This document shows positions 45,440 to 56,674 of a stretch of DNA of 64,000 bases, piece after piece; position 1 is the first letter of the stretch; every line of letters begins with the position of its first letter. Both the position numbers and the translations under genes were made by a program. The stretch lies in contig CM049318.1 of the NCBI GenBank assembly GCA_026874595.1, positions 14,119,241 through 14,183,240 of the forward strand, read 5' to 3'. This DNA is from Sipunculus nudus (taxonomy: Eukaryota; Annelida; Sipuncula; Golfingiida; Sipunculidae). A model generated the notes under the pieces. That model did no database searches and was not told where the DNA came from. It saw nothing but the letters and a program-made list of their open reading frames with translations.

Positions 45440-48400
45440 TTCGCGTATTCACTGCCGTAAGTACGCCAGCCAGGATAACCCATGAGTACAGCAGCCAGGA
45501 TGACCCATCAGGACGGCAACCAGGACGAACCAGAGTACGGCAACCAGGAGGACCCATCAGTACGGCAACCAGGGCGACACATCAGTATGGCAGCGAGGAT
45601 GACCCGTCAGTACGGCAGCCAGGACGACCCATCAGGACGGCAGCGAGGATGACCTGTCAGTACGACAGCGAGGACGAACAAGAGTACGGCATCCAGGACG
45701 AACCAGTGTACAGTACGGCGCCGAGGATGACCGTCAGTACGGCAGCGAGGTCGACCCGTCAGTACGGCAGTGAGGATGACCTATCAGGACAGCAGCGAGG
45801 TCGACCCGTCAGTAAGGCAGCGAGGACGACCCATCAGTACGGCAGTGAGGATGACCCGTCAGTAAGGCAGTGAGGATGACCCATCAGAACGGTAGCAATG
45901 ACGACCAATATGCGTTAGGGCATGATTTGTATCTCCATATATCTTCCTTTTATGTTAAAAGCTATTACAATGTATGAATTAGAAATAAGAAATTGGTAAA
46001 AACGGCAGTACGGCAGCGAGGACGACCCGTCAGTGCGGCAGCGAGGAATACTAGTAAGTATGGCAGCCAGGACGACTCATCAGTACGGCATCGAGGTCGA
46101 CCCGTCAGTACGGCAGCGAGGATGACCCATCAGGACGGCAGCGAGGTCGACCCGTCAGTACGGCAGCGAGGACGACCCATCAGGACGGCAGCGAGGTCGA
46201 CTCGTCAGTACGGCAGCGAGGTCGACCCGTCAGTACGGCAGCGAGGATGAACCATCAGGACGGCAGCGAGTTCGACCCGTCAGGACGGCAGCGAGGACGA
46301 CCCATCAGGACGGCAGCGAGGATGACCCGTCAGTACGGCAGCGTGGACCACCCATCAGGACGGCAGCGAGGATGACCCGTCAGTACGGCAGCGAGGTCGA
46401 CCCGTCAGTACGGCAGAGAGGACGACCCATCAGGACGGCAGCGAGGATGACCCATCAGTACGGCGCCGAGGATGACCGTCAGTACGGCAGCGAGGTCGAC
46501 CCGTCAGTACGGCAGTGAGGATGACCCATCAGGACGGCAGCGAGGATGACCCATCAGGACGGCAGCGAGGTCGACCCGTCAGTACGGCAGCGAGGATGAC
46601 CCATCAGGACGGCAGCGAGGTCGACCCGTCAGTACGCCAGCGAGGACGACCCATCAGGACGGCAGCGAGGATGACCCGTCAGTACGGCAGAGAGGACGAC
46701 CCGTCAGTGCGGCAGCGAGGAATACTAGTAAGTATGGCAGCCAGGACGACTCATCAGTACGGCATCGAGGTCGACCCGTCAGTACGGCAGCGAGGATGAC
46801 CCATCAGGACGGCAGCGAGGTCGACCCGTCAGTACGGCAGCGAGGACGACCCATCAGGACGGCAGCGAGGTCGACCCGTCAGTACGGCAGCGAGGTCGAC
46901 TCGTCAGTACGGCAGCGAGGTCGACCCGTCAGTACGGCAGCGAGGATGAACCATCAGGACGGCAGCGAGGTCGACCCGTCAGGACGGCAGCGAGGACGAC
47001 CCATCAGGACGGCAGCGAGGATGACCCGTCAGTACGGCAGCGTGGACCACCCATCAGGACGGCAGCGAGGATGACCCGTCAGTACGGCAGCGAGGTCGAC
47101 CCGTCAGTACGGCAGAGAGGACGACCCATCAGGACGGCAGCGAGGATGACCCATCAGTACGGCGCCGAGGATAACCGTTAGTACGGCAGCGAGGTCGACC
47201 CGTCAGTACGGCAGTGAGGATGACCCATCAGGACGGCAGCGAGGATGACCCATCAGGACGGCAGCGAGGTCGACCCGTCAGTACGGCAGCGAGGATGACC
47301 CATCAGGACGGCAGCGAGGTCGACCCGTCAGTACGCCAGCGAGGACGACCCATCAGGACGGCAGCGAGGATGACCCGTCAGTACGGCAGCGAGGACGACC
47401 CGTCAGTGCGGCAGCGAGGAATACTATTAAGTATGGCAGCCAGGACGACTCATCAGTACGGCATCGAGGTCGACCCGTCAGTACGGCAGCGAGGATGACC
47501 CATCAGGACGGCAGCGAGGTCGACCCGTCAGTACGGCAGCGAGGACGACCCATCAGGACGGCAGCGAGGTCGACCCGTCAGTACGGCAGCGATGATCCAT
47601 CAGGACGGCAGCGAGGTCGACCCGTCAGTACGGCAGCGAGGACGACCCATCAGGACGGCAGCGAGGTCGACCCGTCAGTACGGCAGCGAGGACGACCCAT
47701 CAGGACGGCAGCGAGGATGACCCGTCAGTACGGCAGCGTGGACCACCCATCAGGACGGCAGCGAGGATGACCCGTCAGTACGGCAGCGAGGTCGACCCGT
47801 CAGTACGGCAGAGAGGACGACCCATCAGGACGGCAGCGAGGATGACCCATCAGTACGGCGCCGAGGATGACCGTCAGTACGGCAGCGAGGTCGACCCGTC
47901 AGTACGGCAGAGAGGACGACCCATCAGGACGGCAGCGAGGATGACCCATCAGTACGGCGCCGAGGATGACCCGTCAGTACGGCAGCGAGGTCGACCCGTC
48001 AGTACGGCAGAGAGGACGACCCATCAGGACGGCAGCGAGGATGACCCATCAGTACGGCGCCGAGGATGACCGTCAGTACGGCAGCGAGGTCGACCCGTCA
48101 GTACGGCAGTGAGGATGACCCATCAGGACGGCAGCGAGGATGACCCGTCAGTAAGGCAGCGAGGACGACCCATCAGTACGGCAGTGAGGATGACCCGTCA
48201 GTAAGGCAGCGAGGTCGACCCGTCAGTACGGCAGAGAGGACGACCCATCAGGACGGCAGCGAGGATGACCAATCAGTACGGCGCCGAGGATGACCGTCAG
48301 TACGGCAGCGAGGTCGACCCGTCAGTACGGCAGTGAGGATGACCTATCAGGACAGCAGCGAGGTCGACCCGTCAGTAAGGCAGCGAGGACGACCCATCAG

Positions 48401-48470
48401 TACGGCAGTGAGGATGACCCGTCAGTAAGGCAGTGAGGATGACCCATCAGAACGGTAGCAATGACGACCA
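45440..48470. repeat. 25-bp GC-rich minisatellite with higher-order repeats
   Basis: The basic unit is 25 bp, of the form gtcagtacggcagcgaggt plus cgaccc, in two main variants (GTCAGTAC and ATCAGGAC). A marker stretch aatactagtaagtatggcag recurs at 46,047 and 46,721 and (one base changed) at 47,420, giving higher-order periods of about 675-700 bp (27-28 units). A unique piece (45,900-46,001) is trapped inside and reappears at the right edge (48,474-48,564). Long plus-strand frames arise because no stop occurs in any phase of the unit; three units are 75 bp or 25 codons. I see no start, splice or signal features and do not call it coding. Confidence 0.92.
45711..46001. repeat. Block duplicated at 48,282-48,564 (array edge plus unique flank)
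   Basis: Both blocks share the same series of variant units (gcgccgaggatgaccgtc, gacctatcaggacagcagc, gtaaggcag) and then the same unique 90 bp (tgcgttagggcatgatttg), with one base differing (atgttaaaag versus atggtaaaag). This shows that the array grew by duplication across its boundary. Confidence 0.85.
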
Positions 48471-48783
48471 ATATGCGTTAGGGCATGATTTGTATCTCCA
48501 TATATCTTCCTTTTATGGTAAAAGCTATTACAATGTATGAATTAGAAATAAGAAATTGGTAAAAATATAACATAAATATGGGTATGCTCAATGTAAGATG
48601 CAAGACGGGAAACGTATGGCTTGTGATACCAACTTGAAGAGACACAAACAGAAACATTGCACAACCGTGAAATGTTAATTTATGAATACAGTATAACACG
48701 CAGTGCTATTTTACTTCTAATTTAAGCGAACACTGGTATGTTTTAGTCTCAGCAATGTTACCAACATGTAATTGGAGACGAAT

Positions 48784-48787
<4 letters not shown>

Positions 48788-48838
<51 letters not shown>
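48788..48838. repeat. (TA)n microsatellite
   Basis: A pure TA run of about 50 bp, upstream of the gene starting at 49,080. Confidence 0.9.
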
Positions 48839-48840
<2 letters not shown>

Positions 48841-49079
48841 CAAATACATGGAATCAATAGCAAATTCATATCCACTCGTTCTGTTGATAACATCTTTCAA
48901 TTTGATGCGTATAGCATGTGCTTTCGTAGCTTTCATGCAGTAGGAAGAGTAATATCTGTTTTTTCACAGTGTATATTATGGTGTTGTTATTGTTTAATGG
49001 AAGTGAACTGGTTCTTGTGTCTTTTGGCTGGCATCATTGGGCAATGGGCCATAGGGTACAGAAGACGCCAAAAGCCGCA

Positions 49080-51835
49080 ATGGTCCCACCTGCTGGAAGT
49101 TTCATAACTATTCTAGTGCTTCTGGTTTTGCCTTATGTGTTTTGCACGGATGGACAGGTTTTAAAAGATGCGCGTTCAACGTATTTTATTCAGGACACGG
49201 TGAATGTCCAGACAAGAGAAGAACGAATCCAAATAAGGAATCTTCATGATAGTAGTGACAAAGGTAAAGCTGTGTATATGTTAATACAAATAAAGGTATG
49301 ACGTTTTATGTTGTTACCATATATCGGCATAGGCGGATCCAGAGGGGGTACAGGGGGCACGGGCTCCCCCTTTAGCTTTCCAATTTTTTTGTGCTGCCTT
49401 GATTACTGTTTAAACTTCCCTTTCAGTCAAATAGTACTACATCGATAAATATTATAAGACATCACTTTTATCCCCTTCCATACCATTTCTTCCGTAATAT
49501 CCCTCCGTTTCAGACATTCTTTATTTTAAGATATCTCAAGATATCCCAGTGGCAAGACCTTGGAGTTACCTCTTGAGCTAGTCATAGACAAATCCAATTT
49601 TTGTACCTCAAAGTCGGCCCTGAATCACCACCGATCGGTCTGTACAAATATGTCATCCTAACTTAACACCAACATGTATTCAAAATGGTTTTATGTATCC
49701 GCCAAAACAGAATTTGAAGATACTATATTTCAATTCGGACGCCGCTGCCGCCGCCGCCGAAACCGCATTCGTTTCTGGGGAACTCCTGCGTAACCACTGG
49801 ACGGAATTCGATGAAACTCGAAATTATGATCGGGACATATGTGAACTTCTGCGCCCTCATTTTAGGTTGACCTCTGACCCTTCTTTTTTTACAGAGCGTC
49901 TATCTGTGCGTCTGTTTTCACAAATAAACCCACATATCTTTGGACTTGTTTAACCAATCGGGCTGAAATTTACAATGAGTATAGTTCTTTGATGAATTTC
50001 TATCATATACATATGATGGCGCCATCTACAACCTTTCTGCACAACGTCTGTTTGTCTGCCTTGGGTTAAACCATTCATATCTTCTCAGAGGTTTGAATTA
50101 TTTGCCGGAAATATTGCACATATAGACATCATGAATAGGTTTCTCGTTTACATGACAGATGGCGCCATCTAGTCACGTTTGCGATGCAGACATCTATGCT
50201 GTATCTCAAGACAGGTGTGACGTATCGGCCTGAAATTTTGCATGTGTATAGATCTCATATGGCTCTTAATCTTATACAAAAATTTGTGGCGCCACCTACG
50301 ACTATTTTTGCATGGTGTCCATCTGGTCTGTCTAGGGTAAAACAGTCATATCTCGGCAGTGGTTTGACTTATCCGCCAGACATTTTGCATGTGTATACAT
50401 CTTGAATAGATTTTTTTGTTGAGTTGACAGGTGGCGCCACCTATAAACACTTTTTACACGGCAGACATACATGCTAATATCTCTGACATACATGCTAATA
50501 TCGGCCTTACCTTCCATCCCATCAATAAAGCAACACATCTCACTTTATTTCCCCTAACCATTCAATCCGTGCCTGATTCACCCATACGACTCTGATTTAG
50601 GCGAATACACGAAGTCGCTTGTTGACTGCCCGTATTCTAGTTAATGGAGTTCATGAGTACTTTTGAAGGATGGAATGTCAGACCCCGGCTGTATCGCAAC
50701 TTAAAAGGGTAAACTAGCAGTTTGACATTCGACTTGTGATTTTGTGTATAAGAAATATTTCGGTTTCAATCAGCGGTTTCTTATTTAAATTATTCGCAGG
50801 AACCGCAATTTGAATAAAGCAAATTGATCTTGGTTTAAAGTAATCAAGAAATTCCTGAACCAAATACTTTTCTTTCAACCAAACACATCTGACGGCCTAG
50901 ATGGCTCGTATAGGAAATACAGAAAACTATTTTGTTTTATCTTCACTTCCTTCTGCCTTCGCCGCCTGTGTATGTAAAAGCAGCGGTGCAATGTCGGGGT
51001 CAGATTGTGACGCCCATTAAGTGGCATAAACCCAAAAGAACCGAGTCGTACTCTTGTGAGTCCGAGTCTGCGCAGTGTGTGTGTTTATGTTGGTTTCTAA
51101 ACAGGGTGTATGGTCTCAATGGTTTACACCAAGCTGTAGGCGGAGGTGTAAATGCAATCATGTTCTTTTAAGGTTCGCCGAAGCCTAACCTGAAGTCCTG
51201 TATGGTGTACTTTCAGATATTGAAACAACCACCGCTGAATCTGACAAGGAAGAGATCCTAGCTCTGGGTTATATTGAATGGAAAAAAGTTTGCTTAGTGT
51301 TTCTGTCCATACTGGGAGTTCTGATCTGTACTTGCCTGTTCAAAGAATGGTTAAAACGTCAGGTAAATACTATGCGTGTGCATAAAAAAAACAATTAATG
51401 TATGTTCTGTATAGGAGACTTATCCACTCAGCACTTCGCGACATCGATGTTAAATATACGCACACATCAACATACACATACATTACTTTGCAGTTATTAC
51501 TAATATTTTTCCATTTCGCTAATCTGCTAACTGAATTGTTAATTTGTATAAGGCTTTACTGAAGGTCGAGATTGTAAACACACTGATTTTTAATATTCAT
51601 TATTTTACAGAAACCTTGCTTTGCTCGTCAATATGGCGGTCTTCTCAGGGAAAAATACATTAGTCTTGCTGACCACAAAGATTACCATGTGACGTTTGGT
51701 AGGTCACGTGTCAAGGGAAATGAGATTATGATGGAAAAGAGTGACCCAGACGGTTGTGGTGACTGGCATCAGCGGAGGAGAGACTTTGGCGGCCTGGAAT
51801 ATCTTGATCATGTCCGTATAACATGTGGTTTCTGA
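49080..51835 (+). CDS. Three-exon gene for a signal-peptide, single-TM protein of unknown family (184 aa)
   Basis: Exon 1 (49080-49263) starts at ATG in a good context (ccgcaATGG). It encodes a signal peptide (SFITILVLLVLPYVFC, about residues 7-22) and a short extracellular part ending DSSDK, donor GTAAAG, phase 1. Exon 2 (51217-51362) follows acceptor tactttcag. It encodes ESDKEEILALGYIEWKK, a hydrophobic helix VCLVFLSILGVLICTCLF (about residues 86-103) and KEWLKRQ, donor GTAAAT, phase 0. Exon 3 (51611-51835) follows ttttacag and encodes a soluble tail with KPCFARQYGG, GCGDWHQRRR and ITCGF before the stop. Exon lengths 184, 146 and 225 sum to 185 codons and phases match at both joins. The basic KEWLKR after the helix suggests type I topology with a cytoplasmic tail of about 80 aa. 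I do not recognise the family and assign no function. Extra exons between 49,300 and 51,200 are possible. Confidence 0.65.
49890..50460. repeat. Degenerate ~140-bp tandem repeats with a GGCGCC palindrome, inside intron 1
   Basis: GGCGCC cores at 50,018, 50,161, 50,288 and 50,432 (spacing 143, 127 and 144) each lie in gatGGCGCCatct-like or gtGGCGCCacct-like words. They are followed by a shared 'tctg-ctg-ctagggtaaaaccattcatatct' and 'gaaattttgcatgtgtatag' type sequence. A fifth, more diverged unit starts near 49,895. The repeats are not coding. Confidence 0.75.
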
Positions 51836-52320
51836 TCCGTTTTCCAGATAATCCTCTTACAGAAGATGACAAAGTTCCTGATATAATAACAATTACTCTT
51901 AAATATTATAAAGTCACGTGAAATATATCTCATGCCCTGAGAAGACCTGTATTCGGCTTGGGACCTTAATGACATTAAAATAATTTCGCAATTTTCATTT
52001 TTAACATTTAAGTGAACTATCTCATCCATATGTTCACTGAACAACTAAAAGATGTTTAAGATGTTTCGCTATGTATGATTTTTTTTATTGACATTGGGGC
52101 AAGAAGATGCAATAGAGGTCAATGTGAAGACACAAAACTTTCATAACATATCACAAACGACAACCCTTGTTATCAAAATATTTTCTGTGAACACCCTTGT
52201 AATCAAACATGCTTTGCTAAGGCCACCCTTTTCATTCAACATACTGTAGAGCTATTTCCATGCTCACACTCACTTAAATGTTTTGACTTTGTGGCACATA
52301 GGCGCTAAATGACTTTAGTT
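51836..52320. other. 3' flank of the TM-protein gene
   Basis: AT-rich sequence after the stop at 51,835. A possible poly(A) signal attaaaat lies at about 51,973-51,980. Three direct 'cacccttgt(t/a)atcaaa' words at 52,155-52,205 form a short tandem stretch. Confidence 0.35.
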
Positions 52321-52324
52321 ATAC

Positions 52325-53345
52325 TAAAACGTTCTTATCTCAGCTGACTGTGAATCATTTAAGCTATAGCGATCACCCTTTGTTCGTCGTCCGTCCGGTG
52401 GTCAAGCCGTCCGTCCATTAACAGGGCACACATCGTAGCCGTTTTACCTAGAAACTTCTAACTGTACACCTAGGGAGATCCTAGGCAAATCTCGACGGAA
52501 ATCTGTAATAAGTGTATGGTGACCTAAAGTTTGCGACCTATGGACCTACATGGTTGAGCATCCAGACGGGTCATACGGGGCATAAATTACATCCATAAGG
52601 CCTAGAGAACCCTCTTACGTATTCTTACATTCTGGGAGGACCTAGTCAAAAGGCCTTGGAAATATGAAATTAGGTCACCGTGACCTATATTCTACGATCT
52701 ATAGGAAACAAAATGTCATATGAGCACCCAGACACACATTATATTCATTAGGTCTAGAATCTTTTAACGCATTATCCAGGGAGGTTTTAGGAAAATCTCT
52801 TTGAAAATCCGAATTAGGTCACGGTGACCTAAAAGGTTATATTCTGTGACCTATGAGCGAAAAATATGATTTTGAGCACCCAAATAGACAGGGTACAAAT
52901 AGTGTCTATAGTCCTTGGAACCTTCTATTAAAAAGTCCAGGGAGCTCCTTGGCAAGTCTCCTTTGAATCCTAAAATTAGGTCACCTAATTCTTATAACAC
53001 ATGTCAAATACAGTGCGATAGCGCACAAATTGTATTCCAAAGCCCTTAAATCTTCCTGAATGTTGACCGATCCCATCGGAAACCTGCACGTTACAGGCCA
53101 AAAATATGATTTTAGTAAATTAAACGTCTGATGTGAACAGGTTTTATTCATTATGCTGAGGTCCCGGGCAAATCTCCTTTGAAATTTAAGAAACGTGATT
53201 TTGAGCACTAGACAGGCAGGGTACATTTCTAATTTGTTTTCCTTGGAACCTTCTATTGTAAAATCCGGGGGGGGGGGGGGCCGAGGTCGTCACCAAGTCT
53301 CATTTGAATGCTGAAATAAGGTCACTTAATTCTTATAATACATGT
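52325..53345. repeat. Dispersed repeat with ~160-bp units and palindromic AGGTCA sites, copy 2
   Basis: The head (gctatagcgatcaccctttg, then cgtccgtccggtgg) matches 63,480-63,540. Units follow with gagcaccca- words at 52,556, 52,719, 52,874 and 53,203. Two perfect palindromes AGGTCA-n3-TGACCT lie at 52,672-52,686 and 52,816-52,830. A G run interrupts at 53,267. No coding frame. Confidence 0.75.
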
Positions 53346-53610
53346 CAAATACAAAATTTTATATTTCGTCCATTTTAAATTATAGTAACATTAGGCATAG
53401 GTTATTCTCACAAACGATATAAAACATTAATAAAAGAAATGAGCACCCAGTCAAATACAGCTGAGTGTCATCGCCCATGGTCCACTTGTTATTCTTCACT
53501 AGCATCCGAATTATATAAAATCAAAATGTGGAATTATTACTATCTAGAGTCCGGTGTGGTAAAAATCCCTAAACTTCATCATACCGCTGCACTTTGTTCT
53601 CTTTCTCTCT

Positions 53611-53641
<31 letters not shown>

Positions 53642-55390
53642 CCAGAGCATAAACCACGGCTACCCTATCAAATCCATTAGCCGATCATATCCATTAACTC
53701 GACCCCATATACTGGCCAGTCAAGTGGCCTATCAAACGGTTTGTTTCTTCCGCAATAAGGCTATGTTTCATACTCGTTCGTGTGTGTAATATTTTGTGAA
53801 CCGTGAACGGAAGCTCATAAAATGTTATTACATAGATTTTGGTGTGGATCGGGAACATGATCCGGATTCAGGAATGTTACCATGAAATATTAATTCACTA
53901 ATGTAGGAATGAACCTGGGAATATGAGCCGAATGAGTGAATGCAAACACTGGTTGGGGATCATCCTACGATTGGGACCCCCACATGGCGGAGGCTTGCAT
54001 TCCTTAGAATGCAGATTTCTGGTTGGTTATACTTTTGGCAGATGTAAGATGAAAGTTCACCAACAGTGCCGTTTTAATTATCTCGCTATGTTATCTGCCT
54101 GTATGTATGTCAAATTTTATTGAAGTCAGCGTCCCCCTAGGTATGCCCATAATAATATATAATCCCTTCAAGGTGCAGTGCTTGACTGTCATTCAGTATT
54201 AACTCCGCTTCATGGACCAAAGAAAATCTCACAGATAAATCGATTGATGCCTTAGGTCCACTGGTCACAAAGGTTGATGCCAATAAGTTACACAATTCTT
54301 TGTTCTTCAGTGTGAAAACAGTACATTGACACATTAAGGAAAATCATAATAATAATTATAGTATATATACGAAGTATGGGTGAACTGTGAATGAGAAAAT
54401 GAGAAACTTATTTTGTTTGATGTGAAATAAGAAGAATGTACAGGTAGTCATGCTAAACTATATAATACTATGTTTCGACCACCCTTGGAGTCGGACGGGC
54501 CTCAAAAACACCCCCCCCCCCCCCCCCCCCCCCCCCCCATCCACACCCGGCCCGTTAGCGTACTGGTACATTTAAAAGATGGTCGGCGATGTAAGCATGG
54601 CTTTTAAGCACAATATTCGGGGTTATTGGATATTTTATTGAAGCATAAGCATGATATCGCTGCCAGTAGGTAAAGCATGTTACTTTTACAATTCTAACGT
54701 AAAATTAACCGTTGGTGGTACTGCGATTTGAGCATTTAGCTGGAACCAGTCATCCGGCCTGATCTGACGGCTAGAGAATGGAATGTATTCCTGAGTCATT
54801 ATAAAGTATATGCCCGTGACGTAACCTGGTAATAAACACTACCATCATGCATTTGGGATGTCACATGGAAAAGTCATCTTTATGTAATATATTGATGACG
54901 TAATAATGATAATGACATCACGGAGTTCAGTACGGCACGTTAAAAAAGAGAAGAGTAAGATTGTTGCACGTCATGATACTGGACATGAAGTGATTGAGGA
55001 AAACAGATTTTCATTAATGGCGACCCTAATTTTCAAATTTGATACCTTACTTTAAAGTATTTTTGTGTTCATGTGTCAATATGAATCTCTATCTATTAAA
55101 AACGTGTTTCTCCAGCTATCATAGTTAGTTCTTGAAATAATATGGAAAGCTCAGTCACCTACTTAACAAAGTGGTATAGTTGTTGTATGTAATGTAATAT
55201 CTGTATGGTATATATGGGTCGTATGCTGATAGGCTGACTAAAGGTGGAGTAAGAGTTAGTCCACGGTTAGACTGAGTACTAACTTTAATCCATATGCTGA
55301 TGGATGGACTGAAATTAGTCAGCGTTTTATTCCGCGGATTTTGTGCCAAATATTAAGACCTGCTGAAGAACATATTAATACTAATAATTA
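53346..55390. other. Intergenic or intronic, no gene recognised
   Basis: Contains a (TC)n tract at about 53,600-53,641 and a 30-base C run at 54,509-54,538. Only short frames occur, none with convincing splice sites. Confidence 0.4.
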
Positions 55391-55393
55391 CAG

Positions 55394-55518
55394 ATACATT
55401 TAATGATCTGAGTCTTGGCCAAAGATATACCGATGATGAAAGTACAAACACTCGCACTTTGCCTTATCATGTTTACGATGATGGAGATAGGTTTCGGAGT
55501 CAGGTTCAGAGACGATAA
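55394..55518 (+). CDS. Possible terminal exon, gene unknown
   Basis: After an acceptor-like aattacag the frame reads TFNDLSLGQRYTDDESTN, then LPYHVYDDGDRFRSQVQRR and a stop. It is hydrophilic, balanced in composition and has no repeats. It begins with two bases of a split codon, so it needs a phase-1 donor upstream; exon 1 of the TM-protein gene (49,263) has one. Whether it is an alternative last exon of that gene, the end of a separate gene, or chance cannot be told from sequence alone. Confidence 0.35.
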
Positions 55519-56640
55519 ACAAAACCAAATAATTTAATATTCATATTTTTATCATTGACGACTACACTTTTATTTCCGAGGAATAAGTTTTTTCATTTAT
55601 CGTATATTTTAAAACAAACCTTAAATAATTTAAAGATAAGACGTATTCTGATCATAAGGAAAGATGGCTGTAAGACACATTAATAGGGTTAAACATAAAA
55701 AAATTTGCCCTTTCACGATGATTTAAAGGGATCATTGCAATTAATGAGCAGTATTCTACATTAATAGTAACATTTAATGGACATATAAAAAGTGATAAAC
55801 AAAAAAATGAAATATTTATCGCTGCAAGCATGAAGTAGAAAAATGGGGAAGGACAAATCTATTCTATTAACTCTGCGAACTTGCAGGTATTGCAGTAGGG
55901 GAGGGGAAGGGGGGGGGGGGTAGGGTCTACGAATTTAGCCACAGTTGATTGGTATGCTGTACATGTGGTGTAGTTTTTTAGGTGCGACATCTTTAATTTC
56001 TTTGACAGACAACAAGTTAGACAACAATTCCCAGCAGCAAATATACAAATCGCGTGTGACACAAAATAACGGTATAATCAATTAAGTGTACCTGTTGTAT
56101 TGTTGTTTACAAAAAATGTCATGTTATCCTAAATATAAAGATAAATATGTGTAGATGAGTCAATTTTCTTCATTGATATTTAAGTAGAAACAATTAAACT
56201 CTGGTAAGTGATGGATTACCGTCAACTATTTCGAATCAACTCGACAAGACCTTCACGCGGCAAACTGGAACACCGCCAAATATTTAAGGTCATTATTGAG
56301 ATGTGTGTGGCAATAAACTAAGATAGCTGTTGTGATGCGTGTGGATTTATTTCTTCTTGTCTGTCATTTTGCTGTCGTGCTTCGTTTGTCATCTGTGTCT
56401 CTCCGCTCTCTTTATCCCAGATGGCATCCTCAGTTGTGGTGACAATTGAATCTTCCCGGCAGCGCTTTATTCACATGCGTGGTTCAATTTTGGCCCAGTA
56501 ATCTACTACATGTAATAATGGGAATAATTACCGAACATTATTAAAAGTCACCGCACGAGACTGATGTATGACCTTATTTTAGTATTTAAGATGTTGTAAC
56601 TTCCTCATTGAATAGAGCTACGCGTACAGAATCGTAATGC
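55519..56640. other. Noncoding, nothing recognised
   Basis: AT-rich sequence with a G run at 55,908-55,920. No exon or element is supported. Confidence 0.4.
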
Positions 56641-56674
56641 TGCACGGGAGTTGAGGAAACTTACCCATGATACC

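Noticed and set aside
45421-48069. Series of plus-strand frames encoding QRGRP-, STAAR- and HQDGSE-type repeats
   Set aside because: They come from the 25-bp array read through all three phases in turn. The frame changes wherever a unit gains or loses a base, and there is no consistent start or splice structure.
53267-54538. Long G and C homopolymers as G-quadruplex or regulatory sites
   Set aside because: Uninterrupted runs of this kind are often assembly or polymerase artefacts. There is no spaced G-tract pattern and no gene context.
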